Virus record (IMG/VR): IMGVR_UViG_3300027675_000005
Span: 1-64,000 of that record
Strand: one strand, 5' to 3'
Source: a virus
DNA length: 64,000 bases
The notes beneath the pieces are model-generated. The model ran no database searches and was not told the DNA's origin. It worked only from the letters and a program-made list of their open reading frames with translations. Of the stretch, positions 8,609 to 17,263 are shown in pieces. The first letter of the stretch is position 1; each line of letters begins with the position of its first letter. A program made the translations under genes and the position numbers.

Positions 8609-9819
8609 GGCGGCGATGTCGTGGGTTGTGTAAACGTGATATCATTCAGACAAGGAAGCACATCGCATTCTGGCTCGAGACCGCAACCGCTGGCATACAC
8701 AAGCTCTCTCGGATACGGAGGCTTATGATCTTCCCAACCAACAATCTCAAACCGAACAGATGAGTTGATTTCGGCCCCTAGAACGCTGGCTACGATAAGT
8801 TCGAGCTGTTTAGTGTATAGTGGCATCGACGGACAGATTCGCTTAAACAGCGCCGTGATCTGATCTTCTATAACCTGTTTCTGTGCAGTTGAAGGACAAC
8901 CCTCAATATCTATGAACACATTAACCGGAAGTGGTATCGGAGCAAAGATCTTTCCGCACACTCCAATCTCAACCTGTCCTTCTCCGTAGCCCTGATGCTC
9001 ACCAAACAACCAATCGGTGATATCGTCTACGACATTCTGTGGAGGAATTCCACATGGGAAAGTATCATCAAACAACACATAGAACTGCATCATATTTCCG
9101 CAGTTCTTGCAACCCCAATCGTCGCACTCACCGCCACAACGGCAACAGGCTCCCTCGCGGATACAGACCCGTGTGGCGCAAGGAAACTCCAGTAGCTTGG
9201 CCTTAATCCAAGCCATCGTTGCGCGAGGCTGATAAGCTAGACGTTCGATATATCGCTTGCGAAAGTCTTCACATGACTCTGCGTCTGCACCGCCGCAGAA
9301 GGTACCTCCGCAGATACTTACTTCGGTATTGATACCGGGTGCAGGTGTGATTAGAGTACCTTCTGTTATCTCTCCCGCTGAATTGTAAGCGGGCCCGGGT
9401 GTCAATGCTCTAATGCGAACTACTATCTCACCGGAACTAGGAATCGTTAATGGTATCGTACCGACAGACACATAAATGCCTGCAGAAGTTTGAATTTCAA
9501 AATACGGGGGAACTGCGGATCCGACTACACCAGTTAGTCTAGTATATCCCTCCGCATGTGATGCTGGTCTTGGATATACGCCATGTTGCGCTGCCATCTT
9601 GTACAGATTTTCGCAACAGGCTGTCTCCGGATTAGTCTCCCTCCACATCTGATCCGCAATAGCATAGAACTGCTCTGCTGCGGCATAATCATTCGATACA
9701 ACGTACCATTCATTTGATTCAGGGATAACCTGTCCGCCGCCAAGTACTGTCGACGAAAACTGGCTTTTGATCTGATCAAATAATTGTTTAGGATCTGGTC
9801 TGAGGATGATACAAGACAT
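8602..9819 (-). CDS. Baseplate J-like wedge protein (Mu gp47-like)
   Basis: A 405-residue protein. ATG 9819 overlaps the stop of the gp46-like gene (TGATG) and is preferred over the start 15 bases upstream. The segments TRLTGVVGSAVPPYFEIQTS and GPAYNSAGEIT are typical of the baseplate J family, which builds the wedge of contractile tails. Inside the domain lies a cysteine cluster, CCRCGGECDDWGCKNC (about 230-245), that resembles a metal-binding knuckle and is unusual for this family. Confidence 0.85.
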   Translation of the reverse strand: MSCIILRPDPKQLFDQIKSQFSSTVLGGGQVIPESNEWYVVSNDYAAAEQFYAIADQMWRETNPETACCENLYKMAAQHGVYPRPASHAEGYTRLTGVVGSAVPPYFEIQTSAGIYVSVGTIPLTIPSSGEIVVRIRALTPGPAYNSAGEITEGTLITPAPGINTEVSICGGTFCGGADAESCEDFRKRYIERLAYQPRATMAWIKAKLLEFPCATRVCIREGACCRCGGECDDWGCKNCGNMMQFYVLFDDTFPCGIPPQNVVDDITDWLFGEHQGYGEGQVEIGVCGKIFAPIPLPVNVFIDIEGCPSTAQKQVIEDQITALFKRICPSMPLYTKQLELIVASVLGAEINSSVRFEIVGWEDHKPPYPRELVYASGCGLEPECDVLPCLNDITFTQPTTSPPC

Positions 9820-10355
9820 CAGTTCCACATCCATACGTCAGAGCTATACGAACCGGAAAGGTTTAGTGTTTGACGAACAGATCGAGATGTGATCGTAATC
9901 TCAACATCAACTCTAGATCGACCCCGATACGTTACATCGACATCAATACCGGTAGCTAGATTAAGAATAACCAATTTGCTAACATCACTACGGATAGCAG
10001 CACCGATTGCCTTGACCCCGTCAAGAACTCTGGGGTATGATTTTTCTGCTGCATTAAACATACGAGTTCCGATATAGAGCCCGTCGTCCCGATAGCTTTC
10101 GGACCAGTGACCATAAGTACCCGCAGGGGTTGGACACATAAGATCGCTTCTAGCCCGGGTATTGAGAATATTTAAAACTAGACCCCGCAACCATTCGACA
10201 TTAGAGATCGTTCTACCTTCAGGCTTATTGATATACTCAAGCCCAGGTATAATGCACTCTTGTCCACACAGATTGTAACGACCACATGACTCCAATGTCG
10301 TCCAGAATACTCTGCGACGCTCAATATCGCCAGGTAGGCAATCAGCGGAGCGCAT
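9819..10355 (-). CDS. Baseplate wedge protein, Mu gp46-like
   Basis: A 178-residue protein with the W(L)RGLVLNILNTRARSD block seen in the gp46/W family (lysozyme-like baseplate proteins without catalysis), and a C-terminal beta-rich half ending VWMWN. Its place between the spike (gp45-like) and J-like genes matches the Mu order. Start and stop overlap both neighbours, so it should be translated together with them. Confidence 0.75.
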   Translation of the reverse strand: MRSADCLPGDIERRRVFWTTLESCGRYNLCGQECIIPGLEYINKPEGRTISNVEWLRGLVLNILNTRARSDLMCPTPAGTYGHWSESYRDDGLYIGTRMFNAAEKSYPRVLDGVKAIGAAIRSDVSKLVILNLATGIDVDVTYRGRSRVDVEITITSRSVRQTLNLSGSYSSDVWMWN

Positions 10356-10915
10356 TAATCAGGATCCTTAGCTTCAGCCTGCTTACTTCCTGTGAAGCCA
10401 GGAATCGGTTCCTTACCCTGTACAATTTCAGGAGTTTTAATACGCTTATTTACAATCAATTCGCCTTCCATGATAATCTGACTGGCGCGAATGTAAACCT
10501 TATCGCCCCGAACTTCGAACTCACCTTTCTCGCCAACTGCGAATTTGTTCTTTGTGAGATGTGCAAGAGAATCGCTGAAGTCTAGAGCAAACGTGTCATC
10601 CGTAGGATGTTGAACTCCACCATGCCCCTCTTCCCATCGCCGCTGCTTATCTTTTGGGATGGTTAGCAGCGCCATCTTCAATGTGGTGTCAGATGAACCT
10701 GCAAGCAACATGACCTCGGTATTAAATTTCTCCTTAACGTTGAAGGAGACACCTCCAACTACCAAGACTCCAGCTTCTTGATCTTCGGTATCAGTTCCTC
10801 TAACTTTAATAATCGAACCGTTCTTTTTGATGTATTCTTGCTTACCCCACACATGGCGTTCAGTACCGTCATTTATATCCCGCGAACGTTCACGGAAATG
10901 AGTAAAGCTCGTCAT
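10355..10915 (-). CDS. Baseplate spike protein, gpV/Mu gp45-like
   Basis: A 186-residue protein starting MTSFTHFRERSRDIND at 10915, which overlaps the upstream stop (ATGA). An OB-fold-like N-terminal half (WGKQEYIKKNGSIIKVRGTD) is followed by repetitive strands (GEKGEFEVRGDKVYIRAS) that fit the beta-helical spike of gpV/gp45 proteins. The spike pierces the outer membrane. The C-terminus is charged, and no HxH iron-binding tip motif was seen. Confidence 0.75.
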   Translation of the reverse strand: MTSFTHFRERSRDINDGTERHVWGKQEYIKKNGSIIKVRGTDTEDQEAGVLVVGGVSFNVKEKFNTEVMLLAGSSDTTLKMALLTIPKDKQRRWEEGHGGVQHPTDDTFALDFSDSLAHLTKNKFAVGEKGEFEVRGDKVYIRASQIIMEGELIVNKRIKTPEIVQGKEPIPGFTGSKQAEAKDPD

Positions 10916-12222
10916 GAAACTTCTCCAAACCAATAAGGAAGGGTCAACGGCGGGGGTTTAGGTTGCGGAGGCTCATTCTTCGCCATCTGTTCTAGAGATT
11001 CGGTAGCAGACATAAATGGAAGAATGGATAAATCTGGAGGCAACCACGGCTCTGGAAACTGTCCTGCTATCAACGAAATACCGGACTGCGCCATACGCGC
11101 TTCTCCAGTATTGAATTTGATATTAGCAAGCCCGAATCCTTCTCCACCTCCTGCTGAAGGCGGAGGAGATAGCGTTAGACTAGTCTTAATTGTCTTATCT
11201 GCATTTACAGTGTACGTCAGGTCAGTACATTCGAACATATCAAAAATACCCTCAGGCGGAACCTCAACGTAATGCAAGTTTCCAATATCCCACGGGCCAC
11301 CATTTGACATAACGTGAAACACTTCAATCTGAATCTTCTTACTCTTAGCGGCTCGCGCGTTCATCTCGAACCGTCCCCGCCGCTCCAGTGTCTTATCGTC
11401 AGCATCACCGTTATGTTGAATGGTATGAGGTACATGCGATTTCATACGCTTATTCTTTGTTGTTTTATGCGTCTTGAGAACAGCTTCCTCTCCCCATTTA
11501 TCTTTCTTGGAACGCTGACCTTTTACTTTGACTTCTGACTTGTCATTCTCTTCAGATTGTTCCGCAGAGAACTCAAGGATGTTACGTCCAAGAATAAGAG
11601 GATCTCCACCTCCACCAGCACAGCCATCAGTGACAACTAATTTCCCTTCTCGACTCTCATACATGAAATAACAGTTCTCGACTGCGATACGATTAAGTTC
11701 GTCCACCACACGGGCACCGTCGCGGAAACGCTGTTTATCTAATTTGATTACTTCGCCCTTCCACTCGGTCTGAATCTTCCAAGGCTCGAGCAACTTTTCA
11801 ACAACTTCTTTAGTAGTTGGCTTCAACATATTAGTGGTTGGATGTTGATGCGAACTATCGACCAGACGCTTAGTCTTACCACGAGCAGTCAACTTAATGG
11901 TGTATTCGTTCGGACCAATGTTAACTGATAGCGAAGCACCCTTTCCACTATCTCCTTCGCTTTCTTCAGTTCCAGCAGTACCTTTCTTTGCGCCGGTTCC
12001 TTTACGCTTATCAACGTTCCCAGTGAAAGCAAGCTGCCCGCCCACATAGACGTTTATTTCTGCCCCTGCGGCGGCTGCGCGAGCTATTGGGCCCGACGGC
12101 ATAGCACCAGCAAAGATAGAGACCGAAAGACTTCCAGTCAATTGCTCCTTACTACGCTGGAGGGTCATTTCCGTCCAGGTTGTAAGTTCAGAACCACCAA
12201 CTGTAATGACAACAGGTTTCAC
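10912..12222 (-). CDS. Baseplate hub protein, gpD/Mu gp44-like
   Basis: A 436-residue protein starting with GTG. The N-terminus ELTTWTEMTLQRSKEQLTGSLS followed by GQLAFTGNVDKR is typical of the gp44/late control gene D hub, which forms the central ring under the tube. A low-complexity Lys/Gly insertion (about 70-95) and a proline-rich C-terminus (QPKPPPLTLPYWF) are extra. It lies between the DNA-circularization-like protein and the spike, as in Mu. Confidence 0.8.
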   Translation of the reverse strand: MKPVVITVGGSELTTWTEMTLQRSKEQLTGSLSVSIFAGAMPSGPIARAAAAGAEINVYVGGQLAFTGNVDKRKGTGAKKGTAGTEESEGDSGKGASLSVNIGPNEYTIKLTARGKTKRLVDSSHQHPTTNMLKPTTKEVVEKLLEPWKIQTEWKGEVIKLDKQRFRDGARVVDELNRIAVENCYFMYESREGKLVVTDGCAGGGGDPLILGRNILEFSAEQSEENDKSEVKVKGQRSKKDKWGEEAVLKTHKTTKNKRMKSHVPHTIQHNGDADDKTLERRGRFEMNARAAKSKKIQIEVFHVMSNGGPWDIGNLHYVEVPPEGIFDMFECTDLTYTVNADKTIKTSLTLSPPPSAGGGEGFGLANIKFNTGEARMAQSGISLIAGQFPEPWLPPDLSILPFMSATESLEQMAKNEPPQPKPPPLTLPYWFGEVS

Positions 12223-13415
12223 GTCGGAGCAATTCCCCTAACGATGCGACCGAATCGTCCGTTCGCATCTATGATGTTTCGAGGCTCTAGATCCCTGTGG
12301 CGTTTCGCATCATTATAGATCACATACGCAGCAATCAATGGATGCACCCCACCTTGGAAGTCAACAGTAATTAGACCCGGAAGACGATAAGCAAGATCAT
12401 ACATCATTTCTTTGAAGCTGGTAATATACTTCACAAGCTCAAGATACAGAGCATTGTCACAGATGTTATAGGCAGACTTGGCTTCGTCCTCAAGAACCGC
12501 GGATGCAATGTCCATTGCAGATATTGCAGCTTGAACATTTGGGTACTGGCGAACCATTGCGGTCTCAGCCAGTGCAACGCCAGTCAGTATGCGGAATCGG
12601 CTGTACAGCGAATTCTCTATTGCAGCAGCGCCGCCAGCCACAGGAAGCACACTTTCGACCGCTGCCACGTTAGTGAGTTTTCTTAGAACTCGCCACTGAC
12701 TATCCGGATCTTGGATATTATAAGTGAGTTGGCTTATCCCTGATGTAAGTGATGTGTCTACCGGTTCCGCTTGCATTGCTAGACCAGGATCGCTAGCCAC
12801 TTCTTCCATTTTAAGAGCCACACGCCATTGCGACGTACTTGTCTCCGTAGTGAATGTCTGAACCAGAGCATCGTGCGTCGTCTTAACAAGAGATTGAGCA
12901 GTAGTTACAATATCTCGGGACCAAGGTTGGGACACAGAAGCTGGAATATAGTCTCTTCGAAACGATGTAGAACTAACAGCTAGAACAGCACTTGCAATGA
13001 TTCCGAATAAGGATCCGCCAAGTCCCGTACCAACGGGATTAGCTTCAACGAATTCTAATTCAGCTGTAGTCTCGCCCTGCCCTTCTTCCAGCTTATCGCT
13101 GACTTTGACGCTACGGCAGGCAACAAGATGAGTTCCGCGTGTCGGATGAACAAGTATTCCAGGCTGTGGACTTTGGCAAACAAGAAATAGGCCCTGGCTA
13201 TCCCAAACATGGTCATCTTCCCGAAACACCGCGGTAAGATTAAAGACCCTTATCTTACGACCGAGATCCGCGTATGCAGTGTCTTCACCAAAAGGAAACT
13301 CTCCTTCGGCACCCCGGCGACCACCTTCGGCGTTAGCCTCAGTACACCAGAATCCCACACCCTTGAACGAAGCGGGAACATAGTCCTTACCGATGGCGCA
13401 GTTAGTTCGTGACAT
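12219..13415 (-). CDS. DNA circularization/tail protein N (Mu gp43-like)
   Basis: A 398-residue protein whose first ~130 residues match the DNA_circ_N family: ASFKGVGFWCTEANAEGGRRG, then LGRKIRVFNLTAVFREDDH, then HPTRGTHLVACRSVKVSD. Despite the family name it is a structural baseplate/tail protein in Mu-like phages. The C-terminal ~250 residues are helical. It overlaps the tape measure stop (TAATG) upstream and the hub gene downstream. Confidence 0.85.
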   Translation of the reverse strand: MSRTNCAIGKDYVPASFKGVGFWCTEANAEGGRRGAEGEFPFGEDTAYADLGRKIRVFNLTAVFREDDHVWDSQGLFLVCQSPQPGILVHPTRGTHLVACRSVKVSDKLEEGQGETTAELEFVEANPVGTGLGGSLFGIIASAVLAVSSTSFRRDYIPASVSQPWSRDIVTTAQSLVKTTHDALVQTFTTETSTSQWRVALKMEEVASDPGLAMQAEPVDTSLTSGISQLTYNIQDPDSQWRVLRKLTNVAAVESVLPVAGGAAAIENSLYSRFRILTGVALAETAMVRQYPNVQAAISAMDIASAVLEDEAKSAYNICDNALYLELVKYITSFKEMMYDLAYRLPGLITVDFQGGVHPLIAAYVIYNDAKRHRDLEPRNIIDANGRFGRIVRGIAPT

Positions 13416-15991
13416 TAGCCAACAGCCGTTCTCTGACCTTGATCGGAGCTACCCTCAACATTTTTAACGTTGACAGTAGCAGCAAGTTGGATATTAGCTA
13501 CCCCTGCCCTAATTCTAGCAACTGCATTATCCCCGAAGATTCCACCAGCACCAGCAGCTCCCGAATTGATCGTAGTCATAGCTGTTGTCGAGAAGTTGGT
13601 TCCACCCTCCTGTCCCTTAGCTGGAAGAGTACCAAAAGCCTCGTTAAACTTCCCGGGCGCGGTATCGATCGCTGCCAACATTGACTGAACTTCGGGTGTC
13701 GTAGCTTCGGCTCTCTTTTCGGCACCTGGAGGGAGCGGACCAATGAAGTCCGAAGGATACTTCTTATCATCCTCTTCTTTCTTTTGTTGCAGATCCTTCT
13801 GCCTCTGTTCAAGATATGCTTTCAGACCCGCAGCGTTAGCTCTTGCTTCCTCGAGATCAGCTTCTATCCTGGCAACTAGAGAAGCTAGATTTGCTTTTCG
13901 CTGTTCATTAGCTTTACCGCGCCACGGAGCATTTCTTAGGTCACTCTGTGCTTTCTTTAACTCCCCCTCAAGTCTCATTATATCGTTCAATACTTGACCT
14001 CGCTTAGTAGCATCAGCCGTCGTCTGTGCATCCACTTGTGAAATAGCACCCGAGGTAGCTGAGGGATCCGGACCAATACCAAGTTTAGAAGCTATCCAAG
14101 CAGCACCTTTATAGAATAACTGAGCGGCTTCCCAAAGAAGCCTTCCCGCCTGAGCGGCAGGAGTCATCATAAGGGCTTCCTGTCCTTTAGCTACAAGATT
14201 GGCACGAGCTGGACCGCTGGGATCAGCTAAGGCATCATTTATCTCTTTAATTATTGCAGACAGACCTAGACCCTTTGATACGCTTGTACCCAACTCCTGA
14301 GCTTTAGTATCAAGGGTTGCTTTAAGATTAGATAATTGAGCAGCTATCGAATCACCAAAGATCTGACCTCCTTTTTGACGAAGATTATCTAAAGCAATCC
14401 GTCCTTGTGCAACGGTACCCTGTTGTTGCACATGACTGAATATAGCATCAGAAAGAGCAGTTCTGGCTGTAGCAGCCATCCCCGGGAATGCTTGATCCAG
14501 TATCGTCTGCATTCTAGAACGAAGCGGAGCACGAGCGTCTGCGATCTCCTGTTCAGTTCCACCTTCTTCTCTAACTACCCTTGCTCGTTCTTCTCCCGCC
14601 TTGACCTCAGCTTTGGTAAGGCTCTTATCTGCAATCTTCTCCATCTTAGGGAGAACATTTTTAATGATCCATTCAAAGGGATTAGTTCGAAGTAGATCAG
14701 AATCAACTACATTACCCGATCCAGGTACAATACCGCCCGCTCGCCCAGCTTTTCCAGGTAGAGGCGTACCACCCGTAAGAAGACCTAGCTTCTGAAGACC
14801 TCTATTTAAAGCCTTGTTGTCCACGACGCCGGACATAGACCGCATTGCTTGGTAGAGTTCGTTTGCTACTCGAACTCCGCGATCACCACCCGCAGAAAGG
14901 ACGCGAGCAAGGGCTTCAGGCTCTAATGTGAACGCCGCTGTTTTCAGGTTAGCAAGAACAGTTCGAATGCGCTCAGCTTCCAGCTGAGGATTCATAGCCT
15001 TAGCAAGCGCCACACCTTCAAAGACTCGTTGACCATCCTTAGTTAATTGTCCCGCGGCATTCGTTAAATCACCGGACGCAATATTCAGACCTTTAACAAT
15101 CGTATTAAGATTAGCTATAGACTCTTCACGGCTCTGCTTTGCCCCGCCAAGTCCATAAGCTAATGGAATAAATGTATCTGCAATCTTTGGAGCAATAGCT
15201 GCGGCAGCGGTGGCTCTTTCGGTTGCGGACTTTCCACCAACGTCGCCCAGAATTCCAACCATGAATTCTGTCATTTCCGCTTTAGTCAATTTTATTGGAT
15301 GACCAGCGGTCTCCTTAACATATTTGTCAACAGCAGCTCGAATAATACCCTGTTGACCAGAACCTGGTTTACCTGGCTCATCCGGAGTCGCTGCTAACCT
15401 CAGCATGAGGTCAGCGCGATCTGCCTTAATCGTTTCGCTTCCAATATATCGGAGAGCAGCAGCGGCGGCATAAGCTGCGGCAGCCACAGCTAGCATCGCT
15501 GGATTGACAGCAGCAAGGCCTCCCATGAGACCTAGGCCGAGCCCGCCCCCTGCGCCAGCATTGGCGCCCTGCATTGCAGTTCCAAGGAAGGTTCGCGAAC
15601 GACCCCCACCCCGACCAGCCCCAGGTCTGCCACCACCTCCACCAGGAGGAATTCGAGGGGGTTGTCCAGTAGTATTGAATCTGGTATTGATAACAACAGG
15701 TCGTCTAGCAGATTGCCTTAATCTACTAATCTGCCCCTGTACAGCGCCGAGGCCAGTGGTATTTACATTGATACGAATTGCTGAGCCAGCAACTGACTTC
15801 AGTCTCCTTACGGCACTGGTGAGTTGGTTAACCTGTCGTGTCGCCTGCCCAATACCAGTAAACTGTACTCTGATACTTTTGAGGGATCTTGCAGTGGCTT
15901 GAAGTTTCTTTAACTCAGCATTAATCTTACGGATTTGTGCCGTAGATTTGTCTTTTACCTCAAGGGTTGCTCTTTCAGTAAAAGAAGCCAT
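13415..15991 (-). CDS. Tail tape measure protein
   Basis: An 858-residue protein whose ATG at 15991 follows the end of the frameshifted chaperone extension. Features are a coiled-coil N-terminus (LEVKDKSTAQIRKINAELKK), a Gly/Arg-rich linker (~115-140), a hydrophobic Ala/Gly-rich stretch (~145-185) suited to membrane contact, then long helices and a charged coiled coil (~660-760). Its length sets tail length. The position after the tube and frameshifted chaperone is diagnostic. Confidence 0.9.
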   Translation of the reverse strand: MASFTERATLEVKDKSTAQIRKINAELKKLQATARSLKSIRVQFTGIGQATRQVNQLTSAVRRLKSVAGSAIRINVNTTGLGAVQGQISRLRQSARRPVVINTRFNTTGQPPRIPPGGGGGRPGAGRGGGRSRTFLGTAMQGANAGAGGGLGLGLMGGLAAVNPAMLAVAAAAYAAAAALRYIGSETIKADRADLMLRLAATPDEPGKPGSGQQGIIRAAVDKYVKETAGHPIKLTKAEMTEFMVGILGDVGGKSATERATAAAAIAPKIADTFIPLAYGLGGAKQSREESIANLNTIVKGLNIASGDLTNAAGQLTKDGQRVFEGVALAKAMNPQLEAERIRTVLANLKTAAFTLEPEALARVLSAGGDRGVRVANELYQAMRSMSGVVDNKALNRGLQKLGLLTGGTPLPGKAGRAGGIVPGSGNVVDSDLLRTNPFEWIIKNVLPKMEKIADKSLTKAEVKAGEERARVVREEGGTEQEIADARAPLRSRMQTILDQAFPGMAATARTALSDAIFSHVQQQGTVAQGRIALDNLRQKGGQIFGDSIAAQLSNLKATLDTKAQELGTSVSKGLGLSAIIKEINDALADPSGPARANLVAKGQEALMMTPAAQAGRLLWEAAQLFYKGAAWIASKLGIGPDPSATSGAISQVDAQTTADATKRGQVLNDIMRLEGELKKAQSDLRNAPWRGKANEQRKANLASLVARIEADLEEARANAAGLKAYLEQRQKDLQQKKEEDDKKYPSDFIGPLPPGAEKRAEATTPEVQSMLAAIDTAPGKFNEAFGTLPAKGQEGGTNFSTTAMTTINSGAAGAGGIFGDNAVARIRAGVANIQLAATVNVKNVEGSSDQGQRTAVG

Positions 15992-15994
15992 CGC

Positions 15995-16755
15995 TTACAA
16001 TTTACCTCCAGCCAGGTTGATCCGATTACGGATCTCCTGGTTATGAACTTTGATAAAGTTGGAGATTCGGAGAGTCAGAAGACGCATACTTAGAGATCTA
16101 AGATCGCCGGCAGAAGCAGAGTAGTAACGATATTCTTCTACTCGTTCTCCGACTCGACCGGCAACCCTAAAAAATGTGGAGTCACGAGTTTCGCAATCGT
16201 AACACCATCCCCGATAGTAATAGCATTCACAGCCCAGCTCGGAAGTGCTAGCATTCCCGGAGGTTTAGCAACCGTTGCAATCAGGATCGCTGTCTGCGTG
16301 ATACTATCATTAGCTGATAGAACATCCTCGACATCTCCGTATGTCGAAGCAAGGAACTCAAGTTCTGTAATGGGATCCTTTCCCGTAACAGGAATCGGCG
16401 TACCCAATTGATAAACAATCGAGGTAGAAATCCCATCACCTTCGCGAGTGACCTTACCAACTGCGCCCTCATCCTCATCCAGATGTGATGTCAACATCTG
16501 AGCGTTAGGAATAGGCATCATTGTTACGTCATCCGATTCGATTGGGGTTGTCGAACCGTTGACATAATAGATCACTTGTTTAGCAAGACGCAATCTGCGC
16601 AATCGCGCCTCAAGCGTCTTTGGCTTTTTCATTGTCTGCGCCTCGGCGATCATATCCGAGAACGACTGAAATGAAAGCCGATTAATGACAGCTCCGTCGA
16701 TTACCTTATCGCGAAGCTGCCAAGGCTGTGGTAGTACGAACTTTTCGCTGGGCAT
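15995..16755 (-). CDS. Tail assembly chaperone, -1 frameshift product (gpGT-like)
   Basis: If ribosomes slip -1 at T-TTT-TTA (16174-16168), translation bypasses the stop at 16138 and continues for 57 codons to TAA at 15995, four bases before the tape measure start. The fused protein would be 253 residues. The extension reads like real protein (RVAGRVGERVEEYRYYSASA, then a helical RLLTLRISNFIKVHNQEI) and has no start codon and SD of its own near the shift. In lambda and many other phages the GT form binds the tape measure. Confidence 0.8.
16138..16755 (-). CDS. Tail assembly chaperone, zero-frame product (gpG-like)
   Basis: A 205-residue protein between the tail tube and tape measure genes, the standard place for the chaperone that coats the tape measure during tail assembly. 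The start MPSEKFVLPQPWQLRDKVID is good, and a helical segment ARLRRLRLAKQVIYYV lies near residues 48-63. A slippery heptamer near the 3' end (16174-16168) allows a -1 shift into a 57-codon extension, described separately. Confidence 0.8.
   Translation of the reverse strand: MPSEKFVLPQPWQLRDKVIDGAVINRLSFQSFSDMIAEAQTMKKPKTLEARLRRLRLAKQVIYYVNGSTTPIESDDVTMMPIPNAQMLTSHLDEDEGAVGKVTREGDGISTSIVYQLGTPIPVTGKDPITELEFLASTYGDVEDVLSANDSITQTAILIATVAKPPGMLALPSWAVNAITIGDGVTIAKLVTPHFLGLPVESENE
16168..16174 (-). promoter_or_regulatory. Slippery heptamer for programmed -1 frameshift
   Basis: On the minus strand the heptamer is T TTT TTA, in the X XXY YYZ phase of the chaperone gene (codons CAT TTT TTA). After slippage both tRNAs can re-pair (TTT, TTT). 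It lies 10 codons before the zero-frame stop. Confidence 0.8.
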
Positions 16756-16776
16756 AGATACTCCGTTAGGTTAAGC

Positions 16777-17223
16777 TCACGCTGCGACGGCGAACGTCGG
16801 CTGAACCAAATCAGGTGTTGGTTCGAGAGTACCCGCCGGCAGCATTTCGTCGATCTCCTTGAAGACGATCGTCATTGTCACCTCGTGGGTGTCTGACTTC
16901 TCGTCGCCAGTGCCGGTGCCTTTTGCTGCCGAGTACACAAGACCGTTGTAATACTCGACCTGCAGATTGACGTCCGAACACCCCTGATACATCGAAAGTG
17001 GAATTCGAAGATCACGAATGACCTTGATCTCCACTTCCGGGTTGGTCGGCTGCCGCTTCACATACCCATGAGGGAGTGCCTCGTTATTGTAGCCACACAG
17101 CCTCCAGGTCGGCAATTCCTCCGACGAAAGCTCATGACTGATAGGGCCGTAAACTGCATCGGTGTCGCAATCCCGAAAGGAGATCAGGATGTTTTTGACG
17201 CCAACTTGATTTTCGCAAGTCAT
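16777..17223 (-). CDS. Tail tube protein (Mu gpM-like)
   Basis: A 148-residue protein directly after the sheath gene and before the chaperone. It is beta-rich with the pattern PEVEIKVIRDLRIPLSMYQGCSDVNLQVEYYNG, fitting contractile-tail tube proteins that stack as hexameric rings. It has four cysteines. Strong expression is suggested by G/C-ending codons, as in the sheath and capsid genes. Confidence 0.8.
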   Translation of the reverse strand: MTCENQVGVKNILISFRDCDTDAVYGPISHELSSEELPTWRLCGYNNEALPHGYVKRQPTNPEVEIKVIRDLRIPLSMYQGCSDVNLQVEYYNGLVYSAAKGTGTGDEKSDTHEVTMTIVFKEIDEMLPAGTLEPTPDLVQPTFAVAA

Positions 17224-17263
17224 TTAGACAACTCCTTGAAGCTGTGCGCCTCGGCGCAGTTGA

